Origin: an uncultured Clostridia bacterium | GTDB taxonomy: Bacteria; Bacillota; Clostridia; Oscillospirales; Oscillospiraceae | Reading direction: 5' to 3' | Assembly: GCA_938049125.1 (NCBI GenBank) | Contig: CALICR010000151.1 | Location: forward strand, 1-9,150 | DNA: 9,150 nucleotides | In this document: positions 1-5,375 of the stretch, piece by piece | Layout: each line of letters begins with the position of its first letter | Position numbering within the stretch: the first letter of the stretch is position 1 | The notes under the pieces: generated by a model | Seen by the model: the letters and a program-made list of their open reading frames with translations, nothing else | The model's database searches: none | What the model was told of the DNA's origin: nothing | Position numbers and translations under genes: made by a program

Positions 1-388
1 TCTCGGGCCAGAGATCAAAGAGGTCGAAGACAAGCCGTGATCCCGGGCAGCGCCGCCGCCAGCGGACCAGCTCCCGGCAGAGGAAGTTGGGCGGCACGAG
101 GCAGACCACCGCGGCGGGCGGCTCCGGCAGGGCGCGAAGATAGGCCGCGGCCTGCCGGGCGAAGCTGCGGTGCGAGAGGATGCGCGCGAGCGAGAGGTTC
201 CGCCGGTAGGGCGGGACGTGGAGCTGCACGCAGCCGGGCACGGCACAGCAGAAGGGCTTTTTGTCGCTGTGGCTGAAATCCGAGGTGAGATAGACGGTCT
301 CGAGGTCGAGGGCCCGGAGGCTCCGATCCCAGTACCGCATCCGGTGGTCGTAGTGGTCGGAGCAGCTGATGAGGTAGGCTTTGCTCAT
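1..388 (-). CDS. Glycosyltransferase, N-terminal part (runs off the left edge)
   Basis: This is the first 129 codons of a minus-strand gene; the C-terminus lies outside the window. The protein begins MSKAYLISCSDHYDHR and reaches VFDLFDLWPE at the edge. A hydrophobic strand followed by DxxDxWPE is typical of the N-terminal Rossmann domain of GT-B (GT4-like) glycosyltransferases, where it follows the donor/acceptor cleft strands. A hydrophobic strand at about residues 92-97 (AVVCLV) also fits that fold. The start is set by an ATGA overlap with the stop codon of the sugar transferase upstream, so the two are probably translationally coupled in one operon. A weak GAGGAG lies about 11 nt upstream. 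The likely role is to add the next sugar to the lipid-linked intermediate made by its neighbour, at the inner face of the membrane. The sugar specificity cannot be read. The donor-binding C-terminal domain is not visible, so the family call is moderate. Confidence 0.72.
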   Translation of the reverse strand, partial: MSKAYLISCSDHYDHRMRYWDRSLRALDLETVYLTSDFSHSDKKPFCCAVPGCVQLHVPPYRRNLSLARILSHRSFARQAAAYLRALPEPPAAVVCLVPPNFLCRELVRWRRRCPGSRLVFDLFDLWPE

Positions 389-1743
389 GATACGCTCGGC
401 TCCTCATCCTTGTCGAAGGCCTCGGTGCTCTCGTCCGGCGTGAAGAGGACGAGAACGGTCCGGAGCAGCAGCTTGATGTCGAGGAGCAGGCTGTACTGCT
501 CGATATAGATGAGGTCCATGGTCAGCTTTTCCTTCGGGGAGGTGTTGTACTTGCCGTAGACCTGGGCCATGCCCGTGAGGCCGGCCTTGGCCCAGAGACG
601 ATAGGAGAACTCCGGCAGCTCCCGGGTGTATTTCTCCACGTTCTCAATCATTTCGGGCCGCGGGCCCACGAAGCTCATGTCGCTTTTCAGCACGTTGATG
701 AGCTGGGGCAGCTCGTCGATGCGGTATTTCCGGATGACGCGGCCCACCCGGGTGATGCGGTCGTCGTCCTTGGTGACGGAGCGGTGATCGTTTCCGTCCG
801 CCTCCCGCATGGAGCGGAACTTGATGACCTCGAAGGTCCGGCCGCCGTAGGTGGCACGGCGCTGGCGATAGAAGACGCTGCCGCCGTCCTCCAGCTTGAT
901 GGCGATGGCGGTGACAAGCATGACCGGCGAGGCCAGAATGAGGCAGAGCACCGAGAGGAGGATGTCCCCGAGGCGCTTCAGAATGCGCTGCTCCATGGTC
1001 AGGCCCTTTGGGGCCGAATGCATCATGGACGTGTCGTCAAACATGACGCGCTCGGAGCCGAGGGACACGAGGTCGGCCATTTCCAGAGTATAATAAAAAT
1101 TCTTCTTTTGGGAATAACAGTATTCGACGAGGTCCTGCCGCTCCCGTACCGAGAGATTGCAGAGAAAAATGGTGTCATAGCGGTCCACCAGCGGGAAGAG
1201 CTGGGGGTCGTCCCGGGTGACGAACTGGCAGATGTGGAACTGGCGGTGGTATTCGCCGATCTTTTTCGTGAGGTGTGCCACATTGTCGCCGGGGCGCAGG
1301 ACTACCAGGGCCTGGTGGGGCGGGACAAAGTGGAAATAAAGCCCGTTGCCGCCGTAGGTGAGCAGCGAAATGAGCAGGACCTGGAGGACCATGGAGGCCA
1401 GCAGCAGGTAGGGCTGCTCATAGACGAAGCGGCCCTCGTGAATCACGGTGGTGTTCATGATGCAGAGGAAGAGATGGGCCGCCAGGTCCGCCGCCGCCAC
1501 GCAGAGCGACAGGGAATAGATGATGGGGCGGCTCTTCTTGATCCCGACGTCAAAGCCGCCGTAGACCCGGGTCATGAGAAGGTAGACAAGGGAGTAGGCG
1601 GAGAGCGTGATGGCGGCGGTCCGGCTGGGGATCAACAGATAGGGATTCCGGATGGAATAGAGCAGAAAAAACACAGAGCCGACCGCTAAAAATACCAGCA
1701 GCTTCCAGAGCAGCAGGATGGAGCGGCGCAATTTTCGGAGCAT
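385..1743 (-). CDS. Polyprenyl-phosphate sugar-1-phosphate transferase (initiating exopolysaccharide glycosyltransferase)
   Basis: The gene encodes 452 aa of the WcaJ/WbaP-like bacterial sugar transferase family (PF02397). Such enzymes move a sugar-1-phosphate from a nucleotide sugar onto undecaprenyl phosphate and so start exopolysaccharide or surface-glycan synthesis. The N-terminus has about four hydrophobic segments (roughly residues 9-31, 43-58, 73-96 and 111-130). A soluble Rossmann-like middle follows, then the catalytic domain from about residue 257. That domain has a hydrophobic membrane segment (260-282), IKFRSM (307-312), RIDELPQLINVLKSDMSFVG with the catalytic Asp343-Glu344 pair, GPRPE (360-364) and GLTGMAQVYGKYN. 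The length is usual for the family. I chose the ATG at 1743 because AAGGA lies 10 nt upstream. The ATG at 1773 adds ten residues, with GGAGG only 3 nt away, and is a real alternative. Starts further upstream (up to 2070) would lie beyond the promoter at 1898-1926 and add unlikely sequence. The stop overlaps the next gene by ATGA. Confidence 0.92.
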   Translation of the reverse strand: MLRKLRRSILLLWKLLVFLAVGSVFFLLYSIRNPYLLIPSRTAAITLSAYSLVYLLMTRVYGGFDVGIKKSRPIIYSLSLCVAAADLAAHLFLCIMNTTVIHEGRFVYEQPYLLLASMVLQVLLISLLTYGGNGLYFHFVPPHQALVVLRPGDNVAHLTKKIGEYHRQFHICQFVTRDDPQLFPLVDRYDTIFLCNLSVRERQDLVEYCYSQKKNFYYTLEMADLVSLGSERVMFDDTSMMHSAPKGLTMEQRILKRLGDILLSVLCLILASPVMLVTAIAIKLEDGGSVFYRQRRATYGGRTFEVIKFRSMREADGNDHRSVTKDDDRITRVGRVIRKYRIDELPQLINVLKSDMSFVGPRPEMIENVEKYTRELPEFSYRLWAKAGLTGMAQVYGKYNTSPKEKLTMDLIYIEQYSLLLDIKLLLRTVLVLFTPDESTEAFDKDEEPSVS

Positions 1744-1897
1744 GGCAGCAAGGTCCTTTCCCTTGAAAAGCATCGGCCTCCGCCGCGGCGGGCGGCGCAT
1801 ATTGCACCGCGGAAACGGCGCTTCGGCCATTGAGCGCCGCCGGAAAAATGGAAAATCCGAAGAAATCCATGGGAATCGCCGGACTTTGAACAGTCGT

Positions 1898-1926
1898 ATT
1901 ATACCCGATATCACCCGGAAGGTCAA
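1898..1926 (-). promoter_or_regulatory. Strong sigma-A promoter for the sugar transferase operon
   Basis: On the minus strand TTGACC (1921-1926) is followed by a 17-nt spacer and a perfect TATAAT (1898-1903). Transcription should start near 1891, leaving a leader of roughly 120-150 nt before the candidate start codons at 1773 and 1743. The leader holds a 12-bp GC palindrome, CCGCCGCGGCGG (1780-1791), which overlaps the GGAGG in front of the 1773 start and could mask it. The match to the vegetative consensus is very good; regulation is not evident from this element alone. Confidence 0.8.
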
Positions 1927-1945
1927 TGCCCATTCTTGGCGGCGG

Positions 1946-1992
1946 TCCCAGCAGCGTCCAGAGACTGGGGGATTCTTCTTATTTTTTATTAT
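1946..1992 (+). terminator. Weak hairpin followed by a T-rich tract in the divergent intergenic region
   Basis: TCCCAG (1946-1951) can pair with CTGGGG (1965-1970), or alternatively CCAG (1958-1961) with CTGG (1965-1968). The T-rich stretch ATTCTTCTTATTTTTTATTAT follows within two bases. This looks like an intrinsic terminator on the plus strand, yet no plus-strand gene lies upstream within the window. It could stop antisense transcription out of the exopolysaccharide operon, or it may be an AT-rich promoter-proximal tract that only resembles a terminator. The stem is short, so confidence is low. Confidence 0.25.
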
Positions 1993-2024
1993 ATATAAAG
2001 ACGGAAACCGTGCCGCTGCGGTTT

Positions 2025-2040
2025 TGGAGAAATTTTTCCA
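2025..2040. promoter_or_regulatory. Imperfect 16-bp palindrome, possible operator
   Basis: TGGAGAAATTTTTCCA matches its own reverse complement at 14 of 16 positions, with AAATTT at the centre. It lies about 105 nt upstream of the L,D-transpeptidase start and about 100 nt upstream of the -35 element of the divergent sugar transferase promoter. Its size and symmetry suit a dimeric DNA-binding protein. No specific regulator family can be named. Confidence 0.35.
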
Positions 2041-2052
2041 CGGCAGAAAATT

Positions 2053-2071
2053 GATGCAAAGTGGATGCAAA
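2053..2071 (+). repeat. Direct repeat GATGCAAA with 11-bp phasing upstream of the L,D-transpeptidase
   Basis: GATGCAAA occurs at 2053-2060 and again at 2064-2071, so the two copies are offset by 11 bp, one helical turn. Same-face repeats of this kind suit tandem binding by a response regulator or similar activator. No convincing -35/-10 pair is seen for the plus-strand gene (TGTAAT at 2090-2095 is the nearest -10 candidate), which fits an activator-dependent promoter. This is inference from spacing only. Confidence 0.35.
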
Positions 2072-2132
2072 AGGGCTGTAACCTAAGCGTGTAATTTCCC
2101 GTCTTAGAAGATAGCGGTATTCCATACAGCAT

Positions 2133-2139
2133 GGAGGAG
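2133..2139 (+). promoter_or_regulatory. Ribosome binding site that decides the L,D-transpeptidase start
   Basis: GGAGGAG sits 6 nt before the ATG at 2146. An in-frame ATG at 2131 overlaps this Shine-Dalgarno and has none of its own. Starting at 2146 also gives a clean signal peptide (MMKRILVLLL) instead of a charged MEEKE extension. A second ATG follows immediately at 2149. Confidence 0.8.
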
Positions 2140-2145
2140 AAAGAA

Positions 2146-4248
2146 ATGATGAAACGGATTTTGGTTCTGCTGCTGGCAGCTGCACTGGTCCTTTCCTGCT
2201 GTGCCTGTGCGCCCAAGGGCGAACAGACGGAGGACAAGGACGGCAAGGCGGAGATCTCCGCCGTATTTCCGAGCGGCACCGTGCTCTGCGGCACGGACGT
2301 GGCAGGCATGACGGCCGAGGAGGCCGAAGCGGCGGTCAAGGACCGCGCGGCAAGCTACGTCCTGACGCTGGACCTTGACGGAAAGAAGCAGACCTTCACC
2401 GCCGAGGATCTGGCGCTCCAGTGCGGCACCACGGATTATACGGCGATCCTGGAGGGCTGTCTGGCCGATGAAGCCAAGCGGGAGATCACCGTGGACGGCC
2501 TTATTACATATGACCCCGCCAAGATTGAGGCGGCGCTGAGCGATGCTGCCGGGGACGAGACCCCGGCCAAGAATGCCCGGCTCGAATACAATGAAAAGAA
2601 GCAGGCCTTTGAGCTGCTCCCCGAGGAGCAGGGCGGCGGCCTGAACCTGGATGCGGTGCTCGAGGCTGTCAGGAAGGCCGTGCCGCAGCTTCAGGAGACC
2701 GTGAAGCTCGACAAGGAGACGCTCTACCAGCCCGCAGAGATCACCGCGGACAGCAAGGAGGCCAAGGAGGCCCTCGAAAAGGCCAATAAGATGCTGGACG
2801 TTCAGCTCAGCTATACCTTTGCCCCCGAGGGCCGCGACGCCGCGACCGAGACCCTTACCCGGGAGGAGATCGCATCCTTCCTGACCATCGATGAGGACGG
2901 CCTCACGGTGGAGATCGATCCCGCGCCGCTCCAGGAGTACGTCTCCCGGATGGACGAGGCCCACAGCGTGGCCAGCGGCACCTCCAAGTTCAAGACCACC
3001 GGCGGCAGCTACATCGACGTCCGCGTCCCTTCGGCGGGCCAGACCGTCGACACGGACGCCCTCTATACGGACATCTTTGACTGCATCACCAAGGGCGTCT
3101 CCGGGGAGCGCACCGCACCCTATGCGGCGGCGAGCACCGGAAGCTCCAACTTCGGCGGCAATTACGTCGAGATCGACCTGAGTGCCCAGCATATGTGGGT
3201 CTACAACGGCGGTGAGTGCGTCGTGTCCACGGACATCGTGTCCGGCTGCGTCAACACGGGCCACGCCACCCCCGCCGGTGTCTACACCATCAAGTCCAAG
3301 GAGACGAACCGCTATCTTGTCGGCCCCGGCTACAAGTCCTGGGTCAACTTCTGGATGCCCTTCAACGGTGGCATCGGCCTCCACGACGCCGACGGCTGGC
3401 GCTGGGTCTACGGCGGCTCCATCTACCAGTACAGCGGCTCCCACGGCTGTATCAACCTGCCCTACAGCGCCGCCCAGAATACCTATAACAACATCTCCGT
3501 GGGCACCTACGTCATTCTCTACGGCGGCGTGTCCAGCGTGACGCCCATTCAGCAGTCCATCAGCGGCACCTCGTCCTACTCCGCCGTGGAGGGCGGCGAC
3601 AGCTTCCGGCTCGACGCGTCCCCGGCCTACTCCACCACGCTGAGCTATTCCTCGGACAACACCTCCGTGGCTACCGTGTCCTCGGACGGCGTCGTGACCA
3701 TCGTCGGGCCCGGCACCGCCACCATCACCGTGACAGCGGGGGCCAAGAGCGGCTACACCTCCGCGACGAAGACCGTCACAATCACCGTTAACTCCAAATG
3801 CTCCCAGGGAGACCACAGCTGGAACGACGGCACCGTGACCCAGGAACCGACCTGCACCGTTGAGGGCGTCCGGACCTACACCTGCACCTCCTGCGGCCAG
3901 ACCCGCACCGAGGCCATCGCCAAGAAGGACCACAGCTCCGACTCCGGCACCGTCACCAAGGCGCCGACCTGCGGCGCCGCGGGCGTGCGGACCTACTCCT
4001 GCACCTCCTGCGGCACGGTCCTGCGCACCGAGGAGATTCCCGCCACCGGCAATCACAGCTGGGACGGCGGCACCGTGACGAAGGAGCCGAGCTGCATCGA
4101 ACCCGGCACGAAGACCTACACCTGCACCGTCTGCGGCCAGCAGAAGACCGAGGAGCTTCCGGCCCTGGGCCACAGCTACGAGAACGGGTCCTGCACCCGC
4201 TGCGGTGCGGCCGACCCGGCGGCAGGCTCCGCGGGCGGCGAAGGATAA
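2146..4248 (+). CDS. Secreted L,D-transpeptidase (YkuD) with Big_2-like domain and Cys/His repeat tail
   Basis: The gene encodes 700 aa. Residues 1-25 are a signal peptide (KR then LVLLLAAALVLS) ending in a Cys-rich stretch (SCCAC), most likely a lipoprotein processing site. Residues about 40-335 match the PG_binding_4 (PF12229) type region that precedes YkuD domains, e.g. GTDVAGMTAEEAEAAV and KFKTTGGSYIDV. The YkuD L,D-transpeptidase domain spans about 340-461. It has His413 in GLHDA and the active-site motif SHGCINL, with His433 and nucleophile Cys435. These enzymes form 3-3 meso-diaminopimelate crosslinks in peptidoglycan or attach proteins to it, outside the membrane. A Big_2-like (Ig-fold) domain follows at about 470-548 (SDNTSVATVSSDGVVTI, GPGTATITVTA). 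Next come three repeats with exact H-x12-C-x9-C-x2-C spacing (555-672) and a short fourth. No sortase motif or C-terminal membrane segment is seen. The gene stands alone, divergent from the exopolysaccharide operon. The catalytic call is firm; the role of the tail is unknown. Confidence 0.93.
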   Translation: MMKRILVLLLAAALVLSCCACAPKGEQTEDKDGKAEISAVFPSGTVLCGTDVAGMTAEEAEAAVKDRAASYVLTLDLDGKKQTFTAEDLALQCGTTDYTAILEGCLADEAKREITVDGLITYDPAKIEAALSDAAGDETPAKNARLEYNEKKQAFELLPEEQGGGLNLDAVLEAVRKAVPQLQETVKLDKETLYQPAEITADSKEAKEALEKANKMLDVQLSYTFAPEGRDAATETLTREEIASFLTIDEDGLTVEIDPAPLQEYVSRMDEAHSVASGTSKFKTTGGSYIDVRVPSAGQTVDTDALYTDIFDCITKGVSGERTAPYAAASTGSSNFGGNYVEIDLSAQHMWVYNGGECVVSTDIVSGCVNTGHATPAGVYTIKSKETNRYLVGPGYKSWVNFWMPFNGGIGLHDADGWRWVYGGSIYQYSGSHGCINLPYSAAQNTYNNISVGTYVILYGGVSSVTPIQQSISGTSSYSAVEGGDSFRLDASPAYSTTLSYSSDNTSVATVSSDGVVTIVGPGTATITVTAGAKSGYTSATKTVTITVNSKCSQGDHSWNDGTVTQEPTCTVEGVRTYTCTSCGQTRTEAIAKKDHSSDSGTVTKAPTCGAAGVRTYSCTSCGTVLRTEEIPATGNHSWDGGTVTKEPSCIEPGTKTYTCTVCGQQKTEELPALGHSYENGSCTRCGAADPAAGSAGGEG
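3811..4206 (+). repeat. Three and a half protein-level repeats with conserved His/Cys positions
   Basis: Units start at 3811, 3928 and 4051, so they are 117 and 123 bases apart. A shortened fourth unit starts at 4168. Each full unit reads roughly [DN]HSxDxGTVTxxPTC, about nine residues, then CTxCG and a TE(E)xP-like end. The putative ligand positions are His557/Cys570/Cys580/Cys583, His596/Cys609/Cys619/Cys622 and His637/Cys650/Cys660/Cys663. The last unit keeps only His676, Cys683 and Cys686. Similar HSW...TYTCxxCG repeats are known in surface proteins of gut Firmicutes. The spacing suggests a small metal-binding or disulfide module. The DNA has diverged between units, so these are not recent slippage copies. 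Confidence 0.85.
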
Positions 4249-4265
4249 GCAACAAAATGAGAACA

Positions 4266-4293
4266 CGCCCCGGACCCACATGGGTCCGGGGCG
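4266..4293. terminator. Intrinsic terminator between convergent genes
   Basis: CGCCCCGGACCC (4266-4277) and GGGTCCGGGGCG (4282-4293) form a perfect 12-bp stem with a 4-nt ACAT loop. It lies in the 63-bp gap between the L,D-transpeptidase stop and the hydrolase stop. Downstream on the minus strand the sequence is T-rich (TGTTCTCATTTTGTTG); on the plus strand there is no T run. It should therefore work best for the hydrolase transcript and may act more weakly for the plus-strand gene. Confidence 0.75.
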
Positions 4294-4311
4294 CAGTGCG
4301 CATTGAAGGGG

Positions 4312-5238
4312 TCAGCCGCAGTACCGGCCGAGGAAGGCGTCCAGTTTCGCCTCGTAGGCGGCGCGGACGCGGAAGATGCTCTCCACATGGCGGCCGCCGG
4401 ACACGAGGAGCAGGTCCTTGTCCGCGGGGCAGAGCGCATAGAGCTCCCGGCCCATCCGGCAGGGCACCGTGGGGTCCGCGGTGCCGTGGACGAAGAGGAC
4501 GGGCCTGTTGGTTTTCAACAGATGGGGCCGGACGTCGGTCTCCCGGAGGTCGAGGCCGTCCAGGACCCGGGCCGAGGCGGCAAGTACAGGGTAGACGCCC
4601 GGGTGCCCCGCCGTCTTGAAGCGGAGAATTTCGGGGCCGCTGGTGTAGCTGCTGTCGGACACGAGGAATTTCACCTGAGGCGGGCAGCGGTCGCTCATCA
4701 GCAGCACCGTGGCCGCGCCCATGGAGAAGCCGTGGAGCAGGATGCGGACCTCCGGCCCATAGCGCGCGATGAGGCGGCGCAGCCACTGAAGGCAGCAGCG
4801 GGCCTCCTCGCAGCCGTAGGTGAAGCGGCGGCCTGCGCTGTCCCCGGCGGCCTCGTGGTCGCAGGCGAAGACGTCGATGCCGCGGTGGTGATAGAAGCTG
4901 AGGAAGGGCCCGGCGGCCTCGGGGCCGCTGGAGCGGAAGCCGTGGACGATAAACGCCACGGTGCGGGCCGGGACCGGCCCGGCGGGGTAGAGATGGCCGA
5001 CGATCTCGTTTCCCCGGGGTGAGACGCCGCGGAGCATGATCTGCGGCGCGCGGCGCGCGGCCTCGGCGGCGGCGTCCCGGAGCTGGAAGTAGCGGCGGCT
5101 GTGGCCGTGGCCGGGGCGCAGCTGCTTGACGGTGCGGACCAGGGCCGGGTCCTCCCGGGCAAAGGCGGCGTCATAGAGCTGGCGGGCCGTGACCGCGCCA
5201 ACCGCGGCGGTCAGCGGGAGCAGAGCGGATCGTTTCAT
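4312..5238 (-). CDS. Alpha/beta hydrolase, membrane- or envelope-associated
   Basis: The gene encodes 308 aa. The fold markers are all present: the oxyanion strand FIVHGFRSSG (96-105), the nucleophile elbow GFSMG with Ser172, VHGTADPTVP with Asp255, and GGRHVES with His284. This gives a complete Ser-Asp-His triad. SDSSYTS (194-200) and DHEAAGDSAG (127-136) match the layout of YqkD/BAAT-like alpha/beta hydrolases found in many Clostridia. The substrate cannot be told; esterase, acyl hydrolase and aminopeptidase-like activities all occur in this group. Residues 5-18 form a short hydrophobic stretch after MKR, possibly a signal anchor. The ATG at 5238 has AAGGAGG 7 nt upstream, and a promoter lies just before it. 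The gene is monocistronic, convergent with the L,D-transpeptidase and divergent from the acetyltransferase. Confidence 0.85.
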   Translation of the reverse strand: MKRSALLPLTAAVGAVTARQLYDAAFAREDPALVRTVKQLRPGHGHSRRYFQLRDAAAEAARRAPQIMLRGVSPRGNEIVGHLYPAGPVPARTVAFIVHGFRSSGPEAAGPFLSFYHHRGIDVFACDHEAAGDSAGRRFTYGCEEARCCLQWLRRLIARYGPEVRILLHGFSMGAATVLLMSDRCPPQVKFLVSDSSYTSGPEILRFKTAGHPGVYPVLAASARVLDGLDLRETDVRPHLLKTNRPVLFVHGTADPTVPCRMGRELYALCPADKDLLLVSGGRHVESIFRVRAAYEAKLDAFLGRYCG

Positions 5239-5250
5239 GGAAAAACCTCC

Positions 5251-5304
5251 TTCCGGCGGGCTGGGCAGATTCTTTTTATATAGTATACCACAAAGCCGCC
5301 GGAA
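5251..5304. repeat. 9-bp perfect inverted repeat bracketing the hydrolase -10 region
   Basis: TTCCGGCGG (5251-5259) and CCGCCGGAA (5296-5304) are perfect inverted copies 36 bp apart. On the minus strand the second arm sits between the -35 and -10 elements of the hydrolase promoter, and the first arm abuts the hydrolase AAGGAGG. A protein binding both arms, or a loop between them, could affect the hydrolase and possibly the divergent acetyltransferase. The arms are GC-rich, so chance is possible. Confidence 0.4.
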
Positions 5305-5310
5305 AGTAAA
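5282..5310 (-). promoter_or_regulatory. Sigma-A promoter for the alpha/beta hydrolase
   Basis: On the minus strand TTTACT (5305-5310), a 17-nt spacer and TATACT (5282-5287) form a good vegetative promoter. The -10 is preceded by TG plus one base, giving an extended -10 (TGGTATACT). Transcription should begin near 5275, giving a leader of about 37 nt with the AAGGAGG ribosome binding site. Confidence 0.68.
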
Positions 5311-5316
5311 ACGGCC

Positions 5317-5345
5317 TTGCGCCCCGGCCCGGAAGGGAGTAAGAT
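5317..5345 (+). promoter_or_regulatory. Probable promoter for the acetyltransferase
   Basis: TTGCGC (5317-5322), a 17-nt spacer and TAAGAT (5340-5345) sit 30 bp upstream of the start codon. The match to the vegetative consensus is 3/6 plus 4/6, so it is a moderate promoter. It is back-to-back with the hydrolase promoter, with no overlap between the core elements. Confidence 0.42.
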
Positions 5346-5375
5346 AGGGGCAGAGAAAACGACAGGAGGCGCGCC

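Noticed and set aside
784..1689. A 301-codon plus-strand open frame opposite the sugar transferase
   Set aside because: The minus-strand frame carries all PF02397 motifs. The plus-strand translation has no domain and no ribosome binding site.
1744..2070. N-terminal extension of the sugar transferase up to the ATG at 2070
   Set aside because: The extension would start upstream of the strong promoter at 1898-1926, so the mRNA would not contain it. It is Arg/Pro/Phe-rich without family resemblance, and homologous proteins begin shortly before the first membrane segment.
2102..2130. Sigma-E-like promoter (CATACAGC at 2123-2130) before the L,D-transpeptidase
   Set aside because: The transcript would start inside or after the Shine-Dalgarno at 2133-2139, leaving no usable leader, and the -35 match is poor.
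2131..2145. Upstream in-frame ATG for the L,D-transpeptidase
   Set aside because: This ATG overlaps GGAGGAG, the Shine-Dalgarno for the ATG at 2146, and would put acidic residues before the signal peptide.
2104..4281. A 725-codon open frame on the minus strand opposite the L,D-transpeptidase
   Set aside because: Its translation is rich in Gly, Ala, Val, Asp and Arg without any recognisable domain, and it is the antisense shadow of a GC-rich gene with clear YkuD motifs. It also lacks a sensible start signal.
5368..5375. GGCGCGCC (an AscI site) between the ribosome binding site and ATG of the acetyltransferase
   Set aside because: It resembles a cloning junction, but the flanking sequence is continuous native promoter and coding sequence with matching composition. 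An 8-bp GC palindrome is likely by chance in such GC-rich DNA.
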